This document shows positions 7,376 to 16,563 of a stretch of DNA of 64,000 bases, in pieces. A program made the translations under genes and the position numbers. The stretch is from contig OZ243919.1 in assembly GCA_965213885.1 (NCBI GenBank), positions 2,356,001 through 2,420,000 on the forward strand, read 5' to 3'. This DNA is from VYFG01 sp965213885 (lineage in GTDB: Bacteria > Pseudomonadota > Gammaproteobacteria > Arenicellales > Poriferihabitantaceae). The notes beneath the pieces were generated by a model. That model was not told the DNA's origin, did not search any database, and saw only the letters and a list, made by a program, of their open reading frames with translations. The stretch's first letter is position 1, and each line of letters starts with the position of its first letter.

Positions 7376-7840
7376 ATGAAAAGCCGTGTTATTGCACTGT
7401 TTGCAGCGAGCGCCCTGATTGCCGCCGGCCTTGCGGTCGCAGACCACAACAGCACCGAATCCCTGGCCAAGCGGATTGGCGCCGTTGGCAGCCTGAAGAT
7501 CATGTCCGAGGAAGAGGCCGCGGCGGCCAGGGCCGAAGCGGCGGCGACCGCGAACACCGCAGCCACCGAGGTCGCCGCGGCGGGTCCCGTGAACGGCGAA
7601 AACGTGTACAACACCGCCTGTTTCGCCTGTCACAACACCGGTGTGGCCGGTTCGCCGACCATTGGCGACATCCCCGCCTGGGAACCGAGAATCGCCCAGG
7701 GGCTGGAAGTCCTGCTCGACCATGCGATCAACGGTTTCCAGGGCGCCACGGGCGTCATGCCCGCCAGGGGTGGCTACGCGGCACTCACGGACGAACAGGT
7801 CGGCGCAGCGGTGGAATACATGATCCAGGCTTCCCGGTAG
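7376..7840 (+). CDS. Periplasmic cytochrome c5-like monoheme protein
   Basis: The product is 154 residues with a Sec signal peptide (residues 1-22, cut after LAVA), an alanine- and glutamate-rich linker (45-70) and one class I cytochrome c domain. Heme is attached through CFACH (Cys82, Cys85, His86), and Met128 in GVMPARGG is the sixth ligand, spaced as in cytochrome c5. It carries single electrons in the periplasm, typically towards a terminal oxidase. It is the first gene of a plus-strand run but has its own promoter; no oxidase or dehydrogenase gene is adjacent, so the partner is unknown. Confidence 0.85.
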   Translation: MKSRVIALFAASALIAAGLAVADHNSTESLAKRIGAVGSLKIMSEEEAAAARAEAAATANTAATEVAAAGPVNGENVYNTACFACHNTGVAGSPTIGDIPAWEPRIAQGLEVLLDHAINGFQGATGVMPARGGYAALTDEQVGAAVEYMIQASR

Positions 7841-7881
7841 CACCGCGTCTGACCCATCCCTAACTTGACAGTGACAGACCC

Positions 7882-8655
7882 ATGACAGATTCCGTTTTGC
7901 TCGAATCCACCCGGGAGGGCGTGCGTACGCTGACGCTCAACCGGCCGGCCCAGTTCAACGCAATGTCCGGCGAACTGCTCAATGACCTGCTCGCCGCGTT
8001 TGATCGTGTTGCCGCCGATGACTCGGTCCGCGTGGTCATAGTGGCGGGAGCCGGCAAGGTGTTCTGCGCCGGCCACGATCTCAAGCAGGCCCGGGCCCAT
8101 GAGGACCTCGACCACCAGCGCCGCCTGTTCGGCCAGTCCAGCGAAATCATGCAGCGGATCGTTGCCCTGCCCCAGCCAGTCATCGCCCGCGTCCATGGCA
8201 TGGCCACCGCTGCGGGCTGCCAGCTGGTGGCCGGCTGCGACCTTGCGGTAGCGGCGGAGGATGCGACGTTCGCCGTCTCCGGTATCCGGCTCGGCCTTTT
8301 CTGTTCCACGCCCGCCGTGGCCCTCACGCGCAACGTCCCGCTGAAACAGTCGATGGAGATGCTCCTGACCGGGGAATTCATCGACGCGAGGACGGCTCTG
8401 GATTGCGGGTTGGTGAACCGGGTCTGCCGATCCGATGAACTGGACGACTGCGTCAACGGACTGGCGTACAGCATCTGCCAGAAGCCGCCCCGTGTCATCC
8501 GCCTTGGCAAGGAACTGGTCTACCGGCAGTTGAACCAGCCCCTGGACGAGGCCTACGCCGACGCCACCGAAACCATCTCCTGCAACATGATGATGGACGA
8601 GGCCATCGAGGGAGTGGACGCGTTCATCGGGAAACGCCAGCCCCGCTGGAACTGA
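7882..8655 (+). CDS. Enoyl-CoA hydratase/isomerase family protein
   Basis: A 257-residue crotonase-fold protein. The CoA-binding oxyanion segment is GAGKVFCAGHDLKQ at about 55-70 and the second oxyanion element is HGMATAAGCQLVAGCDLAVA at about 112-131. The SGIRLGLFCSTPAVAL stretch replaces the usual E-x-x-x-G helix, as in the ECHDC3-like branch, in which the hydratase glutamate is absent. Hydratase activity on short enoyl-CoAs is therefore uncertain; another acyl-CoA lyase or isomerase reaction is possible. It is followed after 37 bases by the isopropylmalate-dehydrogenase-like gene and probably shares a transcript. Confidence 0.85.
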   Translation: MTDSVLLESTREGVRTLTLNRPAQFNAMSGELLNDLLAAFDRVAADDSVRVVIVAGAGKVFCAGHDLKQARAHEDLDHQRRLFGQSSEIMQRIVALPQPVIARVHGMATAAGCQLVAGCDLAVAAEDATFAVSGIRLGLFCSTPAVALTRNVPLKQSMEMLLTGEFIDARTALDCGLVNRVCRSDELDDCVNGLAYSICQKPPRVIRLGKELVYRQLNQPLDEAYADATETISCNMMMDEAIEGVDAFIGKRQPRWN

Positions 8656-8692
8656 TTCTCCGCCACGGACACCCCTTCGCGGACCGGGACAG

Positions 8693-9796
8693 ATGAACAC
8701 ATACCGCATCGTGCTGCTCGCCGGCGACGGTATCGGCGAAGAGATCATGGCCGAGGCGGTCAAGCTCCTCGAGGTCGTGTCCACCCGGCATGCCGATGTC
8801 GGATTCGAACTGATACCGGCCGCCTTCGGCGCCTCGGCCTGGTTTGCTACCGGCAGCTGCTGGCCCGCGGAAACCGAGGCACTGTGCGATTCGGCGGACG
8901 CGATACTAAAGGGCACCATCGGACTCGGCCACGCCGAATCCAGGCAGATTCCCCCGGACCAGTCGCCGGAAAAGGGACTCCTGACGATGCGCCGCCGCTA
9001 TGACACCTTCGCCAATTTCCGCCCGGTCTACCTGCCGGGCTCCCTGGCGCACTTCTCCCCCCTGCGGCCCGAGATCATCGGTGACGGAATCGACATCATG
9101 ATCATACGCGAGCTGGTGGGGGGCCTGTATTTCGGCGAGAAGGAAGCCGGGGTGAACGCACAGGGGCTGCGCTACGCCCGGGAAATCCTGGAGTATGACG
9201 AAAGCCAGATCCACCGGATCGTCCAGGTGGCGTTCGAGACCGCCCGGAAGAGGCGGCGGAAGCTGCACAGTGTGCACAAGAGCAACGTGCTCAAGTCCAG
9301 CATGCTGTGGACCGAGATCGTCGAGGAGGTCTCGGTGGATTACCCGGACGTGGAGGTCAACCATGTGCTGGTGGACGCCGCGGCCACCTACCTGTGCCTG
9401 CGGCCCACGGAATTCGACGTCATGGTGATGGAAAACCTGTTCGGCGATATCCTGAGCGACCAGGGCGGCGGCATTCTCGGATCACTCGGCCTGATGCCCT
9501 CCGCCTGCATGGGACCGCAGAAGTCCTACTACGAACCGTCCCACGGATCCGCCCCGGACATCGCCGGAAAGAACATCGCCAACCCCTATTCCATGATCGG
9601 TTCCGTGGCGATGATGCTCGAGATGAGCTTCGGCATGGACCGGGAGGCAAGAAACCTGTGGCAGGCGATGCAACAGGTGTTCGCCGGCGGCTATTCCACG
9701 CCGGACATCTCCAGACCCGGATCCGACATCACCATGGTGAGCACCGAGGAGTTCGGCGACCGGGTCGCAACCGAGCTGTTGAAACTCCCGGCCTGA
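8693..9796 (+). CDS. Isocitrate/isopropylmalate dehydrogenase family protein
   Basis: A 367-residue beta-decarboxylating dehydrogenase. It has LLAGDGIGEEIMAEAV at the N-terminus, the substrate-binding loop LLTMRRRYDTFANFRPV with its arginines, the metal-binding region FDVMVMENLFGDILSD, and the nucleotide loop EPSHGSAPDIAGKNIANP. The His-Gly-Ser-Ala-Pro-Asp-Ile motif with no adjacent 2'-phosphate-binding residues fits NAD use. No leuC or leuD is near, and the enzyme is paired with an acyl-CoA hydratase-like gene, so a tartrate-, homoisocitrate- or other 2-hydroxyacid-specific role is as likely as leucine synthesis. Confidence 0.85.
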   Translation: MNTYRIVLLAGDGIGEEIMAEAVKLLEVVSTRHADVGFELIPAAFGASAWFATGSCWPAETEALCDSADAILKGTIGLGHAESRQIPPDQSPEKGLLTMRRRYDTFANFRPVYLPGSLAHFSPLRPEIIGDGIDIMIIRELVGGLYFGEKEAGVNAQGLRYAREILEYDESQIHRIVQVAFETARKRRRKLHSVHKSNVLKSSMLWTEIVEEVSVDYPDVEVNHVLVDAAATYLCLRPTEFDVMVMENLFGDILSDQGGGILGSLGLMPSACMGPQKSYYEPSHGSAPDIAGKNIANPYSMIGSVAMMLEMSFGMDREARNLWQAMQQVFAGGYSTPDISRPGSDITMVSTEEFGDRVATELLKLPA

Positions 9797-9802
9797 AGCC
9801 GG

Positions 9803-10234
9803 TCACCGCCCGTTCCCGCGGGTCCAGATCTTCTGCATCTCCAGGAACAGGAAAGAAGCCGTCCAGGTGATGAGGACCAGCCCCGTGAGGGTCTCGAAGC
9901 CGGCGATGAACCGGACCGGACCGATGGGCCGCAGATCGCCCATGCCGAGGCTGGTGAAATTGCTGATGGAAAAGTACACGCAATCGAGGAGCGCTCCGTC
10001 CGCCCCGGTCAGTGACCCCATGGATCCGTCCCAGAGCACCAGGTAGTAACCGAGTCCGTACAACCAGATTTCCACAACGTGCGCCGCAAGGGCACCGAAT
10101 ACCGCCAGCAGCAGGTGGATCCGCCGGCGCCGCGTCAGGTGCAGCAACCGGTCCCCCATGAATCTCAGGGCCTCGTAATGAACCCAGACGGCCAGGGCCG
10201 TGAGCACGGTGCTGATCAGGATGGCCTTCAGCAC
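9803..10234 (-). CDS. Small two-helix potassium-channel-like protein
   Basis: A 143-residue membrane protein with an Ion_trans_2-like pore module. It has a long N-terminal helix, a second helix around 45-65, then a pore loop with FTSLGMGDL near residue 97 and a final helix (about 110-130). The loop aligns with the potassium filter T-V-G-Y-G-D but reads T-S-L-G-M-G-D: the tyrosine is methionine and an extra residue precedes the glycine. Ion selectivity may therefore be altered. There is no cytoplasmic RCK or cyclic-nucleotide domain. It is convergent with the preceding dehydrogenase (6-base gap). Confidence 0.75.
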   Translation of the reverse strand: MLKAILISTVLTALAVWVHYEALRFMGDRLLHLTRRRRIHLLLAVFGALAAHVVEIWLYGLGYYLVLWDGSMGSLTGADGALLDCVYFSISNFTSLGMGDLRPIGPVRFIAGFETLTGLVLITWTASFLFLEMQKIWTRGNGR

Positions 10235-10283
10235 GGCGCGACACCGGCAGGCGCAAGGACAGGGGGACGTCCGGGACCAGGCT

Positions 10284-11450
10284 TCAGCATGGGATGACCG
10301 GCAGTTCTTCCGCGGCCCGGGGGGTCAGCCATTCCGCCCCATCCGCCGTGATCACGATATTCTCCTCGTGCACCATCTGACGGCCCGGGGCGAACACCAT
10401 GCCGGGCTCCAGCGTCAGCACCATCCCGACCTCCAGCACGGTGCCGTCCCCCGCGGTGTTGGAAGGCCGCTCTGTGAGTTCCATGCCAAGACCGTGTCCG
10501 AGCCGGCCCACCTCGTTCCCGAGGCTGCCGCCCTCGGCCAGGACGGTCTGCATGGCCCGCCAGAGATCACCGGCGGTTCTGCCGGGGCGGGCCGCGGCGA
10601 ACCCCGCCCCGGTGGCCTGCCAAACCACACGATAGGCTTTGCGGGTCGCGCTGTCCGCATCGCCGAATGCCCAGTTGCGGTCGAAGTCGCAGAAATAGCC
10701 GTCCCAGGTCGAACCCGTGTCGATGATCAGGACATCCCCGGAATCGATCCGCCGGTCGGAGGGGCCCATGATGATGCTGTCATATCCCCCGGGTCCGGAG
10801 CCTGCCACCAGATAACTGCAGCTGTCCGCCCCGAGTCCGAGGAGGTCATGCTGCATGGCGCGGCAGATTTCCCGTTCGGTGTGGCCGACACGGGCATGGT
10901 CCGGAACCTTGGCGAATGCCTCACCGGCCAGGCGACAGATGAACCGGATTTTCTCGATCTCCCGGGGGGACTTGACCATGCGCTGGCGCTGCAGCGCCCC
11001 CGCCACATCCACCACGCTGCCGCGAATCCGGTCCTGCAGCTGGGAGAATGCCTGTGCCGGCATCCGCAGCATGCTCTCCGGTCCGAGGCACATGCCGGTT
11101 CTGCCGTGCCTGCGCGGCAGGGACTCCAGCGTGGCGGCGAGCAGCGAAATGCCGTCGTCCTCCGGACGGGGGCTCGGCCAGGTGCGGATGTCGTCGATCC
11201 ATGTTCCGGCCATGCCGCCAACGCCGATCTCCGGAATCACGGCGACCGGCTTGCCCGAAGCCGGCACCACCAGGAACCACGGTCTGGTGGGGCTCTGCCA
11301 GAACTGGGTGAGGAAGCCGCTGAAATACCGGATCTCGGCCTCCGTGGTCAGGATCACGGCATCGCACCGGTCCTGATCCATCCACCGCTGGAACCGGTCC
11401 ACCCGCTCCTCGAACTCAGCTTCCGGAAAGCCGCGCTCCGGCGGTGTCAA
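10284..11450 (-). CDS. M24-family peptidase (Xaa-Pro aminopeptidase/creatinase-like)
   Basis: The protein has about 388 residues: an N-terminal creatinase-like domain (RFQRWMDQDRCDAVILTT) and a pita-bread catalytic domain. The five metal ligands are visible: Asp in LIIDTGSTWDG, Asp in YFCDFDRNW, His in GHGLGMELTERP, Glu in LTLEPGMVF and Glu in VHEENIV. This fits a two-metal Xaa-Pro dipeptidase or aminopeptidase, or a creatinase-type amidinohydrolase. The frame is open far upstream through the antisense of slyD, so the start is uncertain: TTG at 11450 is chosen because it lies just before conserved sequence, and TTG at 11495 is the alternative. It follows the slyD-like gene closely. Confidence 0.85.
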   Translation of the reverse strand: MTPPERGFPEAEFEERVDRFQRWMDQDRCDAVILTTEAEIRYFSGFLTQFWQSPTRPWFLVVPASGKPVAVIPEIGVGGMAGTWIDDIRTWPSPRPEDDGISLLAATLESLPRRHGRTGMCLGPESMLRMPAQAFSQLQDRIRGSVVDVAGALQRQRMVKSPREIEKIRFICRLAGEAFAKVPDHARVGHTEREICRAMQHDLLGLGADSCSYLVAGSGPGGYDSIIMGPSDRRIDSGDVLIIDTGSTWDGYFCDFDRNWAFGDADSATRKAYRVVWQATGAGFAAARPGRTAGDLWRAMQTVLAEGGSLGNEVGRLGHGLGMELTERPSNTAGDGTVLEVGMVLTLEPGMVFAPGRQMVHEENIVITADGAEWLTPRAAEELPVIPC

Positions 11451-11512
11451 CGGCCCGATCGAGACAACTCGGGATTTCTCCGGGGCTTCGGGCAAGGTTC
11501 CCGCCGGTCGTC

Positions 11513-11995
11513 TCAGTGCTGGTGCCCGCCCGGCCCGTGCGCATGCCCGTGGGCCAGTTCCTCCGTGGTGGCCATCCTGACATCGCCGATCTCGACATCG
11601 AAGCGCACGGTCCGTCCCGCCAGGGGGTGGTGCAGATCCACGTCCAGATTGAACCGTCCCACCTTGAGCACCACGACCTCGCAGGGCCCGGTCTCTGTAC
11701 GGACGGTCACCACGTCCCCGGGACGGTGCCGTCCCGGCGTCAGCACATGCTTGTTCGGCACCCGTTCCACCCAGTCGTCGCGGCGCAGGCCGAAGGCCTG
11801 TTCGGGTGGCAGCGTGAGGGTGAACGAGTCGCCCTTCGAGCGGCCTTCCATCTCCTGCTCCAGGGCGCCCAGGATCGCGCCCGTCCCATGGAGGTAGAAC
11901 ATACCGGGCGACTCCCTGTCGGTGGATTGAAGGAGCTGGTCGCCCTCGTACATCTTGAAGTGAAACTCGACAACGGTGTCTTTCATGATCTGCAT
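11513..11995 (-). CDS. slyD: SlyD-type FKBP peptidyl-prolyl isomerase with His-rich tail
   Basis: This is a 160-residue FKBP of the SlyD/SlpA class: an N-terminal strand VVEFHFKMY, then GAILGALEQEMEGRSKGDSF, and the insert-in-flap chaperone domain starting PPEQAFG and ending VVVLKVGRFNLDVDLHHPLAG. The C-terminus is histidine rich (HGHAHGPGGHQH), shorter than the E. coli metal-binding tail but of the same kind, suggesting nickel or zinc binding. Two ATGs compete: 11995 (MQIMKD, GGGGG 9 bases upstream) and 11986. The open frame continues upstream but without family similarity. Confidence 0.9.
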   Translation of the reverse strand: MQIMKDTVVEFHFKMYEGDQLLQSTDRESPGMFYLHGTGAILGALEQEMEGRSKGDSFTLTLPPEQAFGLRRDDWVERVPNKHVLTPGRHRPGDVVTVRTETGPCEVVVLKVGRFNLDVDLHHPLAGRTVRFDVEIGDVRMATTEELAHGHAHGPGGHQH

Positions 11996-12280
11996 CGTGA
12001 CGCCCCCGGCCTGTGATGAACACCCCTCCGGACGGTCCCGTCCATCCCGGATCAGGGAGTTCATCCCGGAACATTCCATACCCATCACCTCCCGTCAACC
12101 GGCGATTCCCGTCATTTTGCACGATACCCGCCGGGCACCGGAGCCTGACAGATGAGGGGTACATGGGCCGGAGGAGTTGCAGGGCCGGCCCACCACGACC
12201 ATCCATCCCGGGAAATGCGGCCGAACTGTTGATAGACTCTTGACCGACAGAGCCGGTATTCACCAGCACCCGACCCATTC

Positions 12281-15200
12281 ATGAACATCATTTCACCCGA
12301 CATCCTGACGCTCGCGGGAATGTGTTACGTGACCCTGCTGTTCTACATCGCATGGCGGGGAGACCGGCTCGGGTCCCAGCAGATACCCGCGAAGTCGGCG
12401 CTGGTCTACAGCCTTTCCCTGGCGGTGTACTGTTCCTCCTGGACGTTCTTCGGCGCCGTGGGGACGGCGTCTTCCCGCGGGTGGGAGTTCTTCGCGATCT
12501 ACCTCGGGCCCATTCTCCTGTTCCTGCTGGGATACCGGTTGGTGCAGCGCATCATTCTCATCAGCAAGCAGCAGAACATCACCTCGGTCTCGGACTTCAT
12601 TTCCTCCAGGTACGGCAAGAGCCGACTGGTGGCAATCCTGGTCACCGTGATCGCCGTCTTCGGATCTCTGCCCTATATCTCCCTGCAATTACATGCCATC
12701 ACCCTGGCATTCGACACCGTGACCTCCCGGTCACTGGACGGACTCGGTTCCGTGTCTGATCACCCGCTGACGGATACGGCATTCTACAGCGCCGTCCTGC
12801 TGGCGGGGTTCACCATCCTGTTCGGCACCCGTCACCACAACGCCACGGAACACCACCGCGGCCTGATCCAGGCCATCGCCTTCGAATCGGTAGTGAAGCT
12901 GGTGGCCATCCTGGCCGTCGGGGTCTTCTGCCTCCGGCTGCTTCCGGAAGTCCCCCTGGCATCCTCCGGAACTTCCTGGATGAACATGGGCGCGCCCGAC
13001 CGGGATGCCGGATCCGGCTTTCCATTCCTGGATTTTGCGGTCCGCGTGCTTCTCAGCATGGTGGCGATCCTCTTCCTGCCCCGACAGTTCCATGTCACGG
13101 TGGTGGAGGCGGACAATCACCACCAGGTGATGGGCGCCCGATGGCTACTGCCCGCCTACCTGATCCTGATCAGCATCGCCGTGATCCCCATTGCCCTTGC
13201 CGGCAATCTCCTGCTTCCCGGGGGCGGCAACGCAGACCTGTTTGTCCTTATTCTGCCGCTCAGTCACGGTGAGAGCCTACTCGTGACGGCGGCGTTCATC
13301 GGCGGGATATCGGCAGCGACCGGCATGGTGATTGTCGCCGCCATCAGCCTCAGCACCATGGTGTGCAACGACATCGTGATGCCGATGCTGATCTACGTGC
13401 GGCGCCTCGACATCCTGCGGTATCCCGGCCTCAGCCGGATGATCCTCAACATACGACGCATCGCCATCGCGATCATCCTGCTGTTCTCCTACGGCTACTA
13501 CAGGCTCTCGGACACCAGCCAGGGACTTGCCAACATCGGCCTGGTCTCATTCGCCGCGACCATGCAGTTTGCGCCGGCGGCCCTGGTCGGGCTCTACTGG
13601 GGCGGCGCCAACCGGCGGGGGGCGGTGGCCGGGCTCATGCTGGGTTTCATCGTCTGGGGATACTGCCTCCTCCTGCCCACCCTGCTGGGTTATCGGGAAA
13701 TCAACGTGATCTTCGGGGAGTCGTCCTGGCTGCATCCGCACCACCTGTTCGGGATCGAGGGCCTGTCCCCGCTGGTGCATGGGGTTTTCTGGAGCATGGT
13801 ATTCAACATCGGCGCCCTGTTCCTCGGCTCCATCCGGTTCCGGACTTCCCTGCTGGACAGGGTCCAGGCAAGCGTGTTTCTGCATACCACGCCGGTGGAG
13901 CATCCGGTATCCCTGTTCCGGGGGGAAGGTCACCATGCCTCCGTGCACGACGCCCGGACGCTCTGCCGGAGCATACTCGGGGAGGCGGTGTCCGAACGGA
14001 TTTTCGGGTCCGGACACGAACCGGCCCGTTATCAGGACAACGACCCGGTGTCTCGGGAACTGATGCAGGAGATCGAGCGATCCATCGCCAGCGTCATCGG
14101 CGCCTCGTCGGCAAGACACGTGGTGGCAAAAACCCTGCTCGGGCGTGACATCAGCGCCGAGGACCTGGTGGTCATGATGGATGAGACCTCCCAGGCCATT
14201 GCCTTCAACCGCGAGTTGCTGCAATCCGGTTTCGAGAACATCAGCCAGGGCGTCAGCGTGATCGACCGGCACCAGAAACTCGTTGCCTGGAACTCCCGCT
14301 TCGTCGAGTTGCTGGAATTTCCCGAGGATTTCCTCTACGTCGGCATGCCGGTGGAGGAGGTGCTCCGGTACAACGCCGCCCGCGGCGAGTACGGCGACGG
14401 CAACAGCAGACGCCTGGTGGCCAGGCGGATGGAGGGCTTCCGTTCCGGCAAGCCCCATACCGAGGAGCGCAGAAGGCCCAACGGGCGGTATATCCGTTCC
14501 CAGGGCAATCCCATGCCGGGCGGGGGCTTCGTCACCAGCTACACCGACATTACCGACACGGTCAATGCCGAGGAACTGCTGCGCAAGACGAACGAGAACC
14601 TGGAGATCCGGGTTATGGAAAGAACCCACGACCTGGAGGAACTCAACCGGCAATTACAGGAGGTGACCGAGGGCAAGACCCGGTTTCTCGCCGCGGCCAG
14701 CCATGACCTGCTGCAACCGATCAACGCCGCGAGACTGTTCAACCAGAACATCCTTGAGCAGTCGGACCGGACCGACCTCACCATCCGGGAACTGACGTCG
14801 AGGGTGGACCGCTCACTGGTGAACGCGGACAGGCTGCTGCGCGCCCTCCTGGACATTTCCAAGCTGGATGCCGGCAGCATCAAGCCGGAGCTGTCCGACT
14901 TCGACATTCACGAACTGCTGGAAGAACTGGCGCAGGAAATGGAGTCCCTCGCGGAGCGAAAGAGCCTGACCCTGCGCATCCGCAACCGCCACATCGGCGT
15001 CCGCAGCGACCGGAGGCTGCTTCATTCCATGGTGCAGAACCTGATCACCAATGCCATTCGCTACACCCGCGAGGGCGGCGTCCTGGTGGGCTGCCGGCTA
15101 CGCGGCAGCCGCCTGTCGCTGGAGGTCTGCGACACCGGAATCGGCATCCGGCAGGCGGACCGGGAACGGATCTTCCGGGAATTTCACCGGGTGCCGGTCG

Positions 15201-15817
15201 ATTCCCGACAATTGAACGACCATGGTCTTGGACTGGGTCTGGCCATCACCCACCGTCTTTCACGGATGCTGGATCATCCGGTGACCGTGAGGTCCGAATT
15301 CGGCCGGGGCAGCCGCTTCAGCATCTCGGTTCCCGTGCGGCGTCTCCGGACGGCCGCGAAGGCGATGCGGGAACCGATGAGGCCGGTCAGCCGCCTGGAT
15401 GGCCTGCGGGTCCTTTGCCTGGAAGATTCCCAGGAAACGCTGGAGGCCATGGAGGTGCTGCTGAAGCGCTGGGGATGCCAGGTGGTTTCCTGCCCCGATA
15501 TCGCCGCCGCCCGGGACGCGTTAAGGCGGACAGATCCGGAAGTGGTGATCGCGGACTACAGCCTGCAGGACACGGAAACGGGCCTCGATCTGTTGCGGAA
15601 AGCCTGCCCGCCCAGCCCAGGCGGGCGTTTCGGGATCATGATTTCCGCCGAGCAGGATCCCTCAATTCGCAGCCGGGCACATGCCGAAGGGATGTATTTT
15701 CTCAACAAGCCCGTGGACCCCTCCTCCCTGCGCACGCTGCTCAGGCAGGCCATGGCGGCACGGCCGGAGGAAGACACGGCCCGGGCACCCGAGCAGGCTG
15801 AAACGTACGCCGGATAG
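12281..15817 (+). CDS. Hybrid sensor histidine kinase with sodium/solute symporter domain (NahK/ErcS'-like)
   Basis: An 1178-residue inner-membrane sensor. Residues 1 to about 530 form a sodium:solute symporter-like domain of about 13 helices, as in CbrA. A PAS domain follows (GVSVIDRHQKLVAWNSRF, about 650-760), then a short coiled coil, then the kinase: H-box AAASHDLLQPINAARLF with the phosphorylated His near 808, N-box NLITNAIRY near 920 and G-boxes VCDTGIGI and GLGLGLAI. A receiver domain ends the protein (VLCLEDSQ near 1043, phospho-Asp in VIADYSL near 1090, Lys in LNKPVDP). The histidine-box form is that of the NahK/ErcS' group. The convergent LuxR regulator is the likely partner. The ligand of the symporter part is unknown. 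Confidence 0.93.
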   Translation: MNIISPDILTLAGMCYVTLLFYIAWRGDRLGSQQIPAKSALVYSLSLAVYCSSWTFFGAVGTASSRGWEFFAIYLGPILLFLLGYRLVQRIILISKQQNITSVSDFISSRYGKSRLVAILVTVIAVFGSLPYISLQLHAITLAFDTVTSRSLDGLGSVSDHPLTDTAFYSAVLLAGFTILFGTRHHNATEHHRGLIQAIAFESVVKLVAILAVGVFCLRLLPEVPLASSGTSWMNMGAPDRDAGSGFPFLDFAVRVLLSMVAILFLPRQFHVTVVEADNHHQVMGARWLLPAYLILISIAVIPIALAGNLLLPGGGNADLFVLILPLSHGESLLVTAAFIGGISAATGMVIVAAISLSTMVCNDIVMPMLIYVRRLDILRYPGLSRMILNIRRIAIAIILLFSYGYYRLSDTSQGLANIGLVSFAATMQFAPAALVGLYWGGANRRGAVAGLMLGFIVWGYCLLLPTLLGYREINVIFGESSWLHPHHLFGIEGLSPLVHGVFWSMVFNIGALFLGSIRFRTSLLDRVQASVFLHTTPVEHPVSLFRGEGHHASVHDARTLCRSILGEAVSERIFGSGHEPARYQDNDPVSRELMQEIERSIASVIGASSARHVVAKTLLGRDISAEDLVVMMDETSQAIAFNRELLQSGFENISQGVSVIDRHQKLVAWNSRFVELLEFPEDFLYVGMPVEEVLRYNAARGEYGDGNSRRLVARRMEGFRSGKPHTEERRRPNGRYIRSQGNPMPGGGFVTSYTDITDTVNAEELLRKTNENLEIRVMERTHDLEELNRQLQEVTEGKTRFLAAASHDLLQPINAARLFNQNILEQSDRTDLTIRELTSRVDRSLVNADRLLRALLDISKLDAGSIKPELSDFDIHELLEELAQEMESLAERKSLTLRIRNRHIGVRSDRRLLHSMVQNLITNAIRYTREGGVLVGCRLRGSRLSLEVCDTGIGIRQADRERIFREFHRVPVDSRQLNDHGLGLGLAITHRLSRMLDHPVTVRSEFGRGSRFSISVPVRRLRTAAKAMREPMRPVSRLDGLRVLCLEDSQETLEAMEVLLKRWGCQVVSCPDIAAARDALRRTDPEVVIADYSLQDTETGLDLLRKACPPSPGGRFGIMISAEQDPSIRSRAHAEGMYFLNKPVDPSSLRTLLRQAMAARPEEDTARAPEQAETYAG

Positions 15818-15836
15818 ACGGCGTCATGCTCCCGGC

Positions 15837-16490
15837 TCAGTTGGCCGAATCCGATAGCACGAAGTCCAGCTGCTTCGCCACCACCACCGCCTGTGTTCTC
15901 GTGCGGACCTTGAGCTTGCGGAATATCGCGGTGACATGGGACTTGACCGTGGCCTCGGAAATGTCCATCTCCCAGGCAATCTGCTTGTTGAGCAGGCCGT
16001 CGGTCATCTTCATCAGCACCTTGAGCTGGGTGGGCGTCAGCAGGGCGATGTTCTCGATGTCCTCGAGCAGCTTGCGTTCCGCTTCGGACACCGCCGTGGA
16101 CGCGGATGCCGGAACCGCTGTTTCTCCCAGGACCACCTGTTCGATGGCGCTCCTGATCTGGCCGGGGGATACGGACTTGACGATGTAGCCCGATGCACCC
16201 GCATGGATGGCGGCCCGCACCGTTTCCGCCCCCTCGCTCGCGCTCACCACGATGACCGGAATTTCCGGGTAACTGTTCTTGATGTGTATGAGTCCGGCCA
16301 GCCCGCTGCTGTCGCTCATGCGCAGATCCAGCAGCAGCAGGCCCACCTTTTCCCGTTCCAGAACCTCCAGTGTCGCTGCCAGTGTCTCCACCTCCAGGAT
16401 GTTCGCGGACCCGAACAGGGGCTTGATCGCGGCAAGCAGGGCCTGACGGAAAAGCGGGTGGTCATCAGAGATGACGATGGTCTGGTTCAT
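15837..16490 (-). CDS. LuxR/NarL-family response regulator
   Basis: A 217-residue regulator. The receiver domain has acidic residues in VISDDHPLF and the phosphorylatable Asp in LLLLDLRMSD near residue 55, with the Lys in SGYIVKSVSPG. The C-terminal helix-turn-helix is LLNKQIAWEMDISEATVKSHVTAIFRKL, preceded by LTPTQLKVLMKM. This is the ErbR/AgmR/EraR-like branch, which in Pseudomonas controls alcohol and quinoprotein oxidation together with ErcS'-type kinases. The gene ends 19 bases from the hybrid kinase gene, tail to tail, which supports a two-component pair. The start at ATG 16490 removes an unrelated upstream extension. Confidence 0.9.
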   Translation of the reverse strand: MNQTIVISDDHPLFRQALLAAIKPLFGSANILEVETLAATLEVLEREKVGLLLLDLRMSDSSGLAGLIHIKNSYPEIPVIVVSASEGAETVRAAIHAGASGYIVKSVSPGQIRSAIEQVVLGETAVPASASTAVSEAERKLLEDIENIALLTPTQLKVLMKMTDGLLNKQIAWEMDISEATVKSHVTAIFRKLKVRTRTQAVVVAKQLDFVLSDSAN

Positions 16491-16563
16491 GGCCGTGATG
16501 CGGTAATCACCTGCTATGATAGTATGTGGTCTTGTCCGCCCAGTCCAGTTTGCCGCACCATCC

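Noticed and set aside
11496..12278. N-terminal extension of the M24 peptidase gene
   Set aside because: It overlaps slyD on the same strand in another frame and has no peptidase similarity.
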